From positions 1 to 12,709 of the forward strand of contig JAGVGX010000224.1 in the NCBI GenBank assembly GCA_020056865.1: a stretch of 12,709 nt of DNA. Reading direction: 5' to 3'. The DNA comes from Desulfobacterales bacterium (GTDB lineage Bacteria; Desulfobacterota; Desulfobacteria; Desulfobacterales; BuS5). The position numbers and the translations under genes were made by a program. The notes under the pieces were generated by a model. The model saw only the letters and a list, made by a program, of their open reading frames with translations, was not told where the DNA came from and made no database searches. Shown here in pieces: positions 6,247-11,316 of this stretch. Each line of letters begins with the position of its first letter. The first letter of the stretch is position 1.

Positions 6247-6382
6247 CCCTAATTTAGGGACGCCCTAATTTAGGGACGTCCTTGACGAATTAAACTTACT
6301 GGGAAAAGTCCGGGGCTTCTCCTTTACTGGCCTTGCTGGGCGCACGATTGGCACAAAAAGGCGGGGCAACACAAGCCGGAAT
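6247..6382 (+). repeat. Chimeric repeat, copy A: REP-like unit fused to a pilus-operon gene fragment
   Basis: 6247-6259 is CCCTAATTTAGGG, a near-perfect inverted repeat, partly repeated downstream. 6267-6300 is the REP-like leader with palindrome GGACGTCC. From 6301 to 6382 the DNA matches 5831-5912 of the third pilus-operon gene at most positions, with scattered substitutions. The match ends abruptly at 6382. There is no start codon, so it is not expressed as protein. Confidence 0.85.
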
Positions 6383-6510
6383 CCAGATCCTGCCCCCTTT
6401 TGTCCCCCCTAACCCCTGCCTCTCGCTCCCTTTTTTATTTTTAACCTTCAGCTAAATTGCAGGCCCTGCCGGCGGTGTTGCTCAAGCTGACAGATGAAAG
6501 GTTTCCGCAG
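6383..6510. other. Unassigned stretch between a repeat and the minus-strand ATPase
   Basis: Pyrimidine-rich DNA (about 6388-6440, runs of C and T) is followed by a GC-richer part. On the plus strand 6457-6522 could encode ALPAVLLKLTDERFPQL ending in a stop just inside the ATPase gene. I do not recognise it; it may be a gene fragment. No start or ribosome site was found. Confidence 0.35.
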
Positions 6511-7749
6511 TTATCCTGTTAACATAAGAAAATTGGTTGCCGGAATTACAAAACAGTTTCCGGGAAATGTTTCAACTTTTCCGGCATTATGGACAATCTG
6601 GTAGAATGGGATGTTGAGCTTTTCTCCATAAAATCTACCTGCTTTACTAATATCAGTATCGCTTTCTTTTGTCTCAAACAGGCAGACAGAGTGATTGTCT
6701 TTTACCAGGACAAAATCAACTTCCCGCTTTTCCCTGTCACGGAGATACCGGATTTCAAAATTCCCCAAACCGGTTTCCGTCATTCTTGCCGCCATACGTA
6801 TAAGGCTGACGGCCATAAGGTTTTCAAAAATAACTCCTGGTTCAGACAGCATTGACCAGCCAAAGAAATAGAGTTTCTGCTCCTTTTTTATTGCCCGTGC
6901 TATTTTTTTATGCCAGGGACGCAGTGTAAAAACCAGATAAAGACCCTGCAATATATCTATCCAGTTCTTTATGGTATCGTATTTTTTCCCCAGGTCTTCG
7001 CTCAATGACGGGATGCTAATCTGAGAGCCGACTTTTGCAGGAAGGATTTCCACGAGCGTCTCAAGGCCTTTAATGTCTGCAATCCGTGAAAGATCACGCA
7101 CGTCTTCTTTTGTCAGCAGGTTCCTGTAATTATTCTGCCATCTTCGATGAAACTTTTCTGTGCCCCTGAGAAACGGCTCCGGGAATCCTCCGAATTTCAA
7201 CAGGTTTTCAAGGGCTTCATTCGCTCCCTGCGTTTTAGCCTCCCTCGCGCGTCCTGCCAAAAGGCTGCCGTCGGCAAAAATCTCGCCGTTGTCGAGAATA
7301 TGAGAAAAATCAGCCGTGACCTCAGGAAGTCCCAGCGGAAAAAGCTGATAGGAAAAGTATCGTCCAATCAGTGAGTCTCCGGACTTTTGAAAATAACCTA
7401 ACCTGGCGGAACCTGTAACAAGAAGCTGCATTTTTTCGCGATTAATGTCATAAAAACCTTTAAGAATATTCCTCCATTCCGTATGTTTATGAATCTCATC
7501 AAACACGAAAGGAACAGGATCGTTCTTGAATTTTTCATCGATAATGTTCCGAAAATAGAGCGGATTCTTCTTGTACTCTGCCATTAACGATGGGTCATCC
7601 CAGTTAAAGTATGTGTCTTTCGAGCCGACTGACTCAAGCCATTTCTGAGCAAAAGTGGTTTTTCCCACCTGCCTGGGACCAGTCAGAAAGATCATCTTCC
7701 CCGCTGTCATTTCAGGATCAAATATATATCTGCCAATTAATCGTTTCAT
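6511..7749 (-). CDS. AAA ATPase with C-terminal DUF4143 domain
   Basis: A 412-residue ATP-binding protein of the AAA_14/DUF4143 family, common next to TA genes. The N-terminal P-loop domain has Walker A GPRQVGKTT (24-32), Walker B FVFDEIHK (81-88) and a sensor-like LLVTGSARL near 109-117, then the family's GRYFSYQLFPLG segment. The C-terminal half (about 200-390) is DUF4143, ending with a nuclease-like pattern EVDFVLVKDN then LFETKES, as in PD-(D/E)xK folds. Length is normal for the family and it appears intact. Its cellular role is unknown; defence or TA-related roles are suggested only by context. It is the only minus-strand gene between pilR and the AbiE pair, and no ribosome site is seen. 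Confidence 0.88.
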   Translation of the reverse strand: MKRLIGRYIFDPEMTAGKMIFLTGPRQVGKTTFAQKWLESVGSKDTYFNWDDPSLMAEYKKNPLYFRNIIDEKFKNDPVPFVFDEIHKHTEWRNILKGFYDINREKMQLLVTGSARLGYFQKSGDSLIGRYFSYQLFPLGLPEVTADFSHILDNGEIFADGSLLAGRAREAKTQGANEALENLLKFGGFPEPFLRGTEKFHRRWQNNYRNLLTKEDVRDLSRIADIKGLETLVEILPAKVGSQISIPSLSEDLGKKYDTIKNWIDILQGLYLVFTLRPWHKKIARAIKKEQKLYFFGWSMLSEPGVIFENLMAVSLIRMAARMTETGLGNFEIRYLRDREKREVDFVLVKDNHSVCLFETKESDTDISKAGRFYGEKLNIPFYQIVHNAGKVETFPGNCFVIPATNFLMLTG

Positions 7750-7756
7750 GGCGCTT

Positions 7757-7784
7757 ATTATCCATATTACTGGAATATTGTCAA
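7757..7784 (-). promoter_or_regulatory. Sigma-70-type promoter of the DUF4143 ATPase, possibly leaderless
   Basis: On the minus strand TTGACA (7784-7779) is followed after 16 bases by GATAAT (7762-7757). Transcription would start near 7750, directly before the ATG at 7749. With no Shine-Dalgarno sequence, the mRNA may be leaderless. Confidence 0.6.
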
Positions 7785-7886
7785 GACCATTTTCCCTAAT
7801 TATGGATTATTGTCGATAGGGGGGAATTACCGGCGGAGTTTACCCCCGCGAAGGCGGATGACGAAATCTTTCTTTTGAAAAATCAG

Positions 7887-7915
7887 TTGATAATCTTTGC
7901 TGAAAGCGTTACATT
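7887..7915 (+). promoter_or_regulatory. Probable promoter of the 49-residue antitoxin-like gene
   Basis: TTGATA (7887-7892), a 17-base spacer and TACATT (7910-7915) form a reasonable sigma-70 promoter about 28 bases before the ATG at 7944. It diverges from the ATPase promoter across a gap of about 100 bases. Confidence 0.5.
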
Positions 7916-7943
7916 TAAACTGAATTAACTAAGGGGGTAAATA

Positions 7944-8093
7944 ATGAGAACTATAGAAACAACCGCAAGGGTGGGGAATGACCGCAAAGTGAACCTCTTT
8001 TTGGAATTTCCGAAAGAAGTTTCACCAGGTGATTACAGGATGCTAATTATTGTGGAAGAAAAGGCTGTGAGTCCTGTTGAATTAGGGACATAA
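7944..8093 (+). CDS. Small antitoxin-like protein, possibly truncated
   Basis: A 49-residue frame with a strong site AAGGGGG 6 bases before the ATG. The sequence (RTIETTARVGNDRKVNLFLE, then a SPGDYRMLIIVEE segment) resembles the N-terminal beta domain of small antitoxins usually paired with PIN toxins, which begin with a similar ET-A-V-DG-K-L-P-PG-V-VV-EE pattern. Such proteins are normally longer, with a toxin-binding tail. Here the frame ends in VELGT at GAATTAGGGACATAA, which resembles the start of the REP-like unit found in this window, so the tail may have been replaced. No toxin gene follows. Family placement is from pattern memory. Confidence 0.55.
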   Translation: MRTIETTARVGNDRKVNLFLEFPKEVSPGDYRMLIIVEEKAVSPVELGT

Positions 8094-8114
8094 GCGCTAA
8101 CTTAAAAGAGCAAG

Positions 8115-8173
8115 GGGTCAAGTGAAAGGCGTTTTAAAACACTTGAACCTTCGAATCCTTGAATCCTCGAACC
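8115..8173. repeat. Octamer palindrome, copy 2
   Basis: One left octamer (GGGTCAAG) and four right octamers (CTTGAACC, TTCGAATC, CTTGAATC, CTCGAACC) flank the same core as at 4392-4474; 32 consecutive central bases (8118-8149) are identical in the two. Compared with copy 1 the left arm is shortened by about three units. It sits between the 49-residue gene and a pilus-gene fragment. Confidence 0.85.
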
Positions 8174-8184
8174 CTATTTTCATA

Positions 8185-8225
8185 TAAAAGGGTATCAATA
8201 TAAAAACGGGCGGGTTGAGTTTTAA
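8185..8225 (+). pseudogene. 3'-end fragment of the pilus-operon third gene, copy D
   Basis: In the reading frame of the intact gene this encodes KGYQYKNGRVEF and a stop, matching the last 13 codons at 6118-6156 with mainly synonymous or conservative changes. It directly follows the octamer palindrome. No start codon or upstream coding part is present. Confidence 0.8.
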
Positions 8226-8243
8226 TGAAAATAATCCTATAAA

Positions 8244-8271
8244 TTGTCAAGTAACTTTCAAACGATAATAA
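8244..8271 (+). promoter_or_regulatory. Possible promoter of hicBA copy 1
   Basis: TTGTCA (8244-8249), a 16-base spacer and TAATAA (8266-8271) lie just upstream of the hicB ribosome site. The fit is moderate and the start of transcription would be very close to the gene. Confidence 0.4.
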
Positions 8272-8282
8272 AGGTGATCTTC

Positions 8283-8474
8283 ATGGAAACAAAAAAATTT
8301 ATGTATTATCAAGACGAAGATATGTTCGTTGGTTGGCTGGATGAGTTTCCTGATTATAAAACACAAGGGGAAACTCTTGATGAATTAAAGGAAAATCTGA
8401 AAGACATATATGAAGAATTAACCAATGGAACGATACCTTACGTTATTCAAGTCGGGGAGCTTCGTGTTGCATGA
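8283..8474 (+). CDS. hicB: HicB-family antitoxin, copy 1
   Basis: A 63-residue short HicB with the degenerate RNase-H-like fold: a strand containing MYYQDEDMFVGWLDEFPDY, then TQGETLDELKENLKDIYEEL, the conserved helix with T-x-E-E-A-like spacing. The ATG at 8283 is chosen over an in-frame TTG at 8244 because AAGGTGAT lies about 8 bases upstream. It has no C-terminal DNA-binding domain, like the roughly 70-residue HicB subgroup. Its stop overlaps hicA as ATGA (8471-8474). The antitoxin-first order is the reverse of the E. coli hicAB operon. Confidence 0.88.
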   Translation: METKKFMYYQDEDMFVGWLDEFPDYKTQGETLDELKENLKDIYEELTNGTIPYVIQVGELRVA

Positions 8475-8653
8475 AGCGCAAAGATTTAATCCGTGCAATT
8501 GAGCGAATGGGATGCATTTTTATTCGTCATGGCGGCAGACATGACTGGTATCAGAATCCTGAAACGAAAATATCGCAACCAGTTCCCCGACATAGCGAAA
8601 TAAGAGATTCATTAGCAAAGCATATTCTTAAAATGTTTAAAGGAAGATCATAA
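8471..8653 (+). CDS. hicA: HicA-family mRNA interferase toxin, copy 1
   Basis: A 60-residue double-stranded-RNA-binding-fold toxin. It has KRKDLIRAIERMGC (helix 1), GGRHDWYQNP with the catalytic-type His24, and the PVPRHSEIRDSLAKHILK end typical of HicA. All key residues are present, so it is expected to cut mRNA when free of HicB. It is translationally coupled to hicB. Confidence 0.9.
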   Translation: MKRKDLIRAIERMGCIFIRHGGRHDWYQNPETKISQPVPRHSEIRDSLAKHILKMFKGRS

Positions 8654-8684
8654 GATTTTTTAAATAGTGCCCGGAATTGTAAGG

Positions 8685-8804
8685 AATTTAGGGATGTCCT
8701 TGACGAATTAAACTTACTGGGAAAAGTCATGGGCTTCTCCGTTATTGGCATTGCTCGGCTGCCTAAAAGGGTATCAATACAAAAACGGGCAGGTTGAGTT
8801 TTAA
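8685..8804 (+). repeat. Chimeric repeat, copy B, with internal deletion
   Basis: 8685-8718 is the REP-like leader (one base changed to GGATGTCC). It joins the pilus-gene fragment at the same junction as copy A, runs about 40 bases, then jumps near 8760 to the gene's last codons, encoding LKGYQYKNGQVEF and a stop at 8802-8804. The middle and later part of the gene are deleted. Confidence 0.85.
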
Positions 8805-8832
8805 TCCACAGATTTCACAGATTACGCTGATT
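8805..8832. repeat. Short nonamer repeats (CACAGATT type)
   Basis: Three approximate 9-base units (CCACAGATT, TCACAGATT, ACGCTGATT) follow copy B. Such runs are common between genes in many bacteria. No function is assigned. They end about 10 bases before the proposed cassette boundary at 8842. Confidence 0.6.
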
Positions 8833-8862
8833 TGCATCGTTGTTGGGCATCCGTAATCACGC

Positions 8863-8891
8863 TTGACGTTAGTCACGAGATGCGTTACTAT
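8863..8891 (+). promoter_or_regulatory. Promoter of higBA
   Basis: TTGACG (8863-8868), a 17-base spacer and TACTAT (8886-8891) make a strong sigma-70 promoter. Transcription would begin about two bases before or at the higB ATG (8900), so higB may be translated from a leaderless mRNA. It lies inside the proposed cassette. Confidence 0.7.
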
Positions 8892-8899
8892 ACAACAAC

Positions 8900-9178
8900 A
8901 TGATTAAATCATTCAAGTGTGAATACACCGAAGCACTCTCAAAAGGCCGGCGTGTCAGGCAGTTCGTGAACATCGCTAAGGTGGCGCGGCGTAAGCTTAG
9001 ACAGCTCGATATCGCCGGTCGACTTGATGATCTGAGGGTGCCGCCCGGTAATCACCTTGAAGCACTCAAGGGTGATCGTTCCGGTCAATACAGCATTCGT
9101 ATCAATGATCAGTGGCGTGTCTGTTTTTGCTGGACGGATGCGGGTGCAGAAAATGTTGAAATCGTCGATTACCACTAA
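8900..9178 (+). CDS. higB: HigB-family toxin
   Basis: A 92-residue RelE-superfamily toxin of the HigB/plasmid-killer type. It begins MIKSFKCEYTEAL and continues with a VARRKLRQLD helix, DDLRVPPGNHLEALKGDRSGQYSIRINDQWRVCF, and the terminal VEIVDYH. Pattern, length and toxin-first order with higA are characteristic. HigB proteins cleave mRNA in translating ribosomes. No Shine-Dalgarno sequence is present, consistent with the leaderless start suggested by the promoter position. HigA starts 13 bases after the stop. The gene appears complete. Confidence 0.92.
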   Translation: MIKSFKCEYTEALSKGRRVRQFVNIAKVARRKLRQLDIAGRLDDLRVPPGNHLEALKGDRSGQYSIRINDQWRVCFCWTDAGAENVEIVDYH

Positions 9179-9191
9179 GGGAGAGTCCATT

Positions 9192-9533
9192 ATGAGCAAG
9201 CTTGAGCCTATTACTCCAGGCGAAATCCTCCTGGAGGAGTTTCTAATACCGATGGGTCTTAGCCGGTACCGTTTGGCCAAGGAAATTGGCGTTCCTGCTC
9301 AGCGTATCAGTGAGATTGTTGCGGGCAGGCGTTCGATCACAGCTGATACCGATTTACGGCTGTGTCGGTTCTTTGGCCTTTCTAACGGCTATTGGTTGAG
9401 AGCTCAGGCTGCTCACGACACGGAGGTTGCAGAGCACACTCTTGGCCCGTCGCTAAAAAAGATCAAACCCTGGTCTACGTTTGCGGCCCAACATGCCATT
9501 GGAGGGGATGCGAATAACTTGCGGTCTTCGTAG
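9192..9533 (+). CDS. higA: HigA-family antitoxin with an unusual C-terminal tail
   Basis: A 113-residue HTH_3 antitoxin. An in-frame start further up (9057) lies inside higB; the ATG at 9192 with AAGGGAG upstream matches the family N-terminus (EPITPGEILLEEFLIPMGLS). The helix-turn-helix is RYRLAKEIGVPAQRISEIVAG with the RRSITADTDLRL segment after it. It should bind HigB and repress the higBA promoter. HigA proteins usually end near position 95-100; here about 20 extra residues (FAAQHAIGGDANNLRSS) are read through the start of the proposed attC, a habit seen in integron cassette genes. Confidence 0.9.
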   Translation: MSKLEPITPGEILLEEFLIPMGLSRYRLAKEIGVPAQRISEIVAGRRSITADTDLRLCRFFGLSNGYWLRAQAAHDTEVAEHTLGPSLKKIKPWSTFAAQHAIGGDANNLRSS

Positions 9534-9572
9534 GTCATACCGTGCGCTCACTCCTCAAATTTTTCGTTAGGT
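9484..9572 (+). other. Candidate attC recombination site of the higBA cassette
   Basis: R'' is GCCCAAC (9484-9490), followed by a 5-base spacer and L'' ATTGGAGGGG. L' is CTCCTCAAAT, followed by a 5-base spacer (TTTTC) and R' beginning at G9566. L'' and L' pair at 8 of 10 positions. The symmetric 5-base spacers, about 89-base length and R-box complementarity to the cassette's own start are hallmarks of attC. A covariance-model search (attC model) would decide it. Confidence 0.65.
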
Positions 9573-9608
9573 GCATAATGATTATCAAATTTATTTGGAG
9601 GTATACCT

Positions 9609-9821
9609 ATGAACAATCTATATACTGCCGTCACAAAAAAAGATGGGAACTGGTGGGTGGGTTGGATATCAGAGGTTTCTGGGGTTAACTGCCAGGAACG
9701 AACTCATGAAGAATTATTGGAAAGTTTAAAAATAACATTAAAAGAAGCTTTGGATTTTAATCGGAATGATGCATTAATAGCAGCAGGCAATGATTACCAA
9801 GAAGAACAAATTGCTTTATGA
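9609..9821 (+). CDS. hicB: HicB-family antitoxin, copy 2
   Basis: A 70-residue short HicB. Strand one reads YTAVTKKDGNWWVGWISEVSGVN, then CQERTHEELLESLKITLKEAL, the family's regulatory helix. The ribosome site GGAGG lies about 10 bases before the ATG. It has no C-terminal DNA-binding domain. The stop overlaps hicA as ATGA (9818-9821). It differs strongly from copy 1, so the two are separate acquisitions, not a duplication. Confidence 0.88.
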   Translation: MNNLYTAVTKKDGNWWVGWISEVSGVNCQERTHEELLESLKITLKEALDFNRNDALIAAGNDYQEEQIAL

Positions 9822-10006
9822 AAAGAAAAGAATTACTTAAATATCTTCGCAATAATGGTTGCGAATTTTTAAGGGAAGGTGGTCGTTATTCATGGTGGCA
9901 TAATCCAACATTGAATAAAAGGTCAGCTGTTCCAAGACATAATGAAATTAGAGATATTTTGGTAAAGAAAATTTGTAAAGATCTTAGTATACCACCAGTA
10001 AAATAG
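9818..10006 (+). CDS. hicA: HicA-family protein, copy 2, catalytic His replaced by Tyr
   Basis: A 62-residue HicA with KRKELLKYLRNNGCEFLREG and the SAVPRHNEIRDILVKKICKDL end. Aligned on GGR, the position of the catalytic His (His24 of copy 1, in GGRHDW) is Tyr24 (GGRYSWW, codon TAT at 9887-9889). A single C-to-T change would explain it. The protein may be inactive or may use His28 (WWHNP) instead. It is coupled to its hicB and ends exactly at the proposed attC. Confidence 0.85.
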   Translation: MKRKELLKYLRNNGCEFLREGGRYSWWHNPTLNKRSAVPRHNEIRDILVKKICKDLSIPPVK

Positions 10007-10078
10007 CACATAACGATCGCATACAGGCTGACACCCAAAGCCGAGCCGGTTTTTGCTTTTGCGAACACCTTGTTAAAA
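10006..10078 (+). other. Candidate attC site of the hicBA cassette
   Basis: R'' GCACATAAC (10006-10014) is followed by GATCGCA, and TGCGAAC lies before the right end, giving complementary inner arms (TCGCA with TGCGA). The right core is GTTAAAA (10072-10078). Spacers are asymmetric and the right core is imperfect, so the site is weaker than the one at 9484. Confidence 0.45.
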
Positions 10079-10114
10079 GTTGCATTTACCAAGGTTTTTG
10101 TTGGTTTTGGGAGG

Positions 10115-10330
10115 AATTTAGGGACGTCCTTGACGAATTAATTTAGGGACGTCCTTGACGAATTAAACTTACTGGAAAAAGTCCTGGGCTTCTCCTTTAC
10201 TGGCCTTGCTGGGCGCACGATTGGCACAAAAAGGCGGGGCAACACAAGCCGGAATTTTATTTCTGGCTCCTGAGCAGTTACTGGCGAACATGTATGAATC
10301 CACGGATGACAAGGACGGCAAAAAGACCTT
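10115..10330 (+). repeat. Chimeric repeat, copy C, longest, with an in-frame insertion
   Basis: The REP-like unit is present twice in tandem (25-base units 10116-10140 and 10141-10165). It joins the pilus-gene fragment at the same junction as copies A and B and extends to about 10330, encoding KKSWASPLLALLGARLAQK, then QAGILFL, then NMYESTDDKDGKKT in the original frame. An 18-base insert (10267-10284) interrupts it. No start codon is present, so it is a pseudogene fragment. Confidence 0.85.
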
Positions 10331-10462
10331 ATATATGGGCACTATTTACAATATAGCTTTATATGTGATAATATTATTTTAAATCTTTCACAGGGCCTTT
10401 TCCGGATTTTTCATGGAGTTTTATTTATATATGCTCCGCAAATAAATAAAAGGAGATAAACC
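10331..10462. other. AT-rich gap before a short gene
   Basis: AT-rich sequence with TATAT motifs (about 10328-10385) and no coding frame of note. It probably holds the promoter of the short gene at 10463, but no clear -35/-10 pair could be chosen. Confidence 0.4.
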
Positions 10463-10549
10463 ATGAAAACCTTTAAAATGGAAGTGCCTGAGCTTCTGGA
10501 AACATTTATCCTTGATGATGCAGAGAGTGGCATTCATGGCTATGAATAA
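10463..10549 (+). CDS. 28-residue small frame with a strong ribosome site
   Basis: ATG is preceded by AAGGAGATAAACC, a strong site at good spacing. The product begins MKTFKMEVPELLETFILDD and ends GIHGYE. It is unlike the surrounding repeats and resembles the start of a small antitoxin, but it is too short to assign. It may be the truncated first part of a lost TA module, as the next gene is another antitoxin without a toxin. No function is proposed. Confidence 0.4.
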   Translation: MKTFKMEVPELLETFILDDAESGIHGYE

Positions 10550-10661
10550 ATCAAACATTAAAGTAATCTGTACGCTTGTTGATATCCTTCAATCTTCATT
10601 GAGCCTATCCACCTGTTTGATGAATGGATAATAAATATATTTCAATAACTTAGGAGGTTCT

Positions 10662-10904
10662 ATGGAAATAAAAAAATCATACATTACCGATGAAAGCGGG
10701 GCAATTAAAAATGTTGTGATCGACCTTGACACATTTAGAAAAATTGAAGGCTTAATTTTAGATCAAGGGCTTGCAAAGGCCATGGATGAAGTACAAGATG
10801 ATGTTGAATATGATATTGAAGAAGCAAAGATATTATTGAAACAGGAGGGTTTCAAGTACGAATATGATGAGAAAAAGGATGAATATCGAATTGTTCCAGA
10901 ATAG
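10662..10904 (+). CDS. Small antitoxin-like protein without an adjacent toxin
   Basis: An 80-residue acidic protein. The stretch SYITDESGAIKNVVIDLDTF with KIEGLILDQGLAKAMDEVQDD resembles short Phd/YefM-like antitoxins that precede RelE toxins (ITDE-G-VVIDYETFKKIEELL pattern). AGGAGG lies 5 bases before the ATG. In this group the antitoxin usually stops soon after EAKILLK; here 20 charged residues follow (KYEYDEKKDEYRIVPE), and no RelE frame follows. The toxin was probably lost and the tail acquired by readthrough. Family placement is from pattern memory. Confidence 0.65.
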   Translation: MEIKKSYITDESGAIKNVVIDLDTFRKIEGLILDQGLAKAMDEVQDDVEYDIEEAKILLKQEGFKYEYDEKKDEYRIVPE

Positions 10905-11020
10905 GCCCAACAAATCATCGGAGCCAATCGCCTGGAAAGAACACCCGCCGCTGGCTCAATTCTGTGTTCGCTGCCATGAAACACATAAGTTGTTTTTGTC
11001 TATAGCGGATAAGAAGCTTA

Positions 11021-11049
11021 TTGACATGGGCTTTTCCATAGTTTATATT
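11021..11049 (+). promoter_or_regulatory. Promoter of the phd/vapC pair
   Basis: TTGACA (11021-11026), a 17-base spacer and TATATT (11044-11049) are close to ideal for sigma-70. The gene starts 34 bases downstream. Confidence 0.8.
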
Positions 11050-11066
11050 TCGTAGTGTAAACTATG
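11037..11066 (+). promoter_or_regulatory. Palindromic operator over the -10 region
   Basis: CATAGTTTA (11037-11045) and TAAACTATG (11058-11066) are perfect 9-base inverted arms 12 bases apart, covering the -10 box. This is where an autoregulating Phd/YefM antitoxin would be expected to bind. Binding is inferred. Confidence 0.65.
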
Positions 11067-11082
11067 ACAAAGGAGGTGAACC

Positions 11083-11316
11083 ATGAAAGCAACGGCAAAA
11101 GACCTAAGATTTAATCCAAAGGCGCTTCTTGATACGGTCAATAGGGGCGAAGAGGTTGTAATAACCTTTCGCGGCAAGCCCTGCACAAAACTTATTCCCT
11201 ACGATTGGGAAAATGAACAAAACACAACAAACGAATTGTTTGGAATCTGGAAAGATAACGATTTGGTCCAAAACGTCGATGAGTATGTCCGAGGATTAAG
11301 AAAAGGAAGATTCTAA
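11083..11316 (+). CDS. Phd/YefM-type antitoxin
   Basis: A 77-residue antitoxin of the Phd/YefM fold. The N-terminal DNA-binding domain reads MKATAKDLRFNPKALLDTVN, then RGEEVVITFRGKPCTKLIPY, the typical G-E-x-V-x-I-T-x-x-G-K-P stretch. The C-terminus (ELFGIWKDNDLVQNVDEYVRGLRKGRF) is the toxin-binding tail common to antitoxins of PIN toxins. A strong site AAGGAGGTG precedes the ATG. The stop TAA is directly followed by the vapC ATG. The gene is intact while its toxin is truncated. Confidence 0.88.
   Translation: MKATAKDLRFNPKALLDTVNRGEEVVITFRGKPCTKLIPYDWENEQNTTNELFGIWKDNDLVQNVDEYVRGLRKGRF

Larger units (their letters stand above)
8843..9566 (+). mobile_element. Probable integron cassette carrying higBA
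   Basis: The left boundary is GTTGGGC (8842-8848), matching the attC R' core GTTRRRY cut after its first G. The right boundary is the G of GTTAGGT (9566). If circularised, the cassette's end G joins its own start TTGGGC, making GTTGGGC, the exact complement of GCCCAAC at 9484-9490. The cassette carries its own promoter and one TA module, typical of stable cassette arrays. No integrase gene is in the window and no attC is visible immediately left of 8842. Confidence 0.65.
9567..10072 (+). mobile_element. Probable integron cassette carrying hicBA copy 2
   Basis: It begins TTAGGTGC right after the G at 9566. Near its end GCACATAAC (10006-10014) is complementary at 8 of 9 positions to GTTAGGTGC, the R' the circular form would have. 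The hicA stop codon TAG ends on the first base of that R'' box. The right boundary is less sure: GTTAAAA at 10072 lacks the final pyrimidine of the consensus. It is in direct array with the higBA cassette. Confidence 0.55.

Noticed and set aside
6589..7374. Plus-strand frames of 75-88 residues across the DUF4143 ATPase gene
   Set aside because: They lie antisense to an intact 412-residue protein with Walker motifs and have no family features of their own.
10864..11055. 63-residue plus-strand frame between two antitoxins
   Set aside because: It overlaps the end of the previous antitoxin in another frame and covers the promoter and operator of the next gene; no ribosome site.
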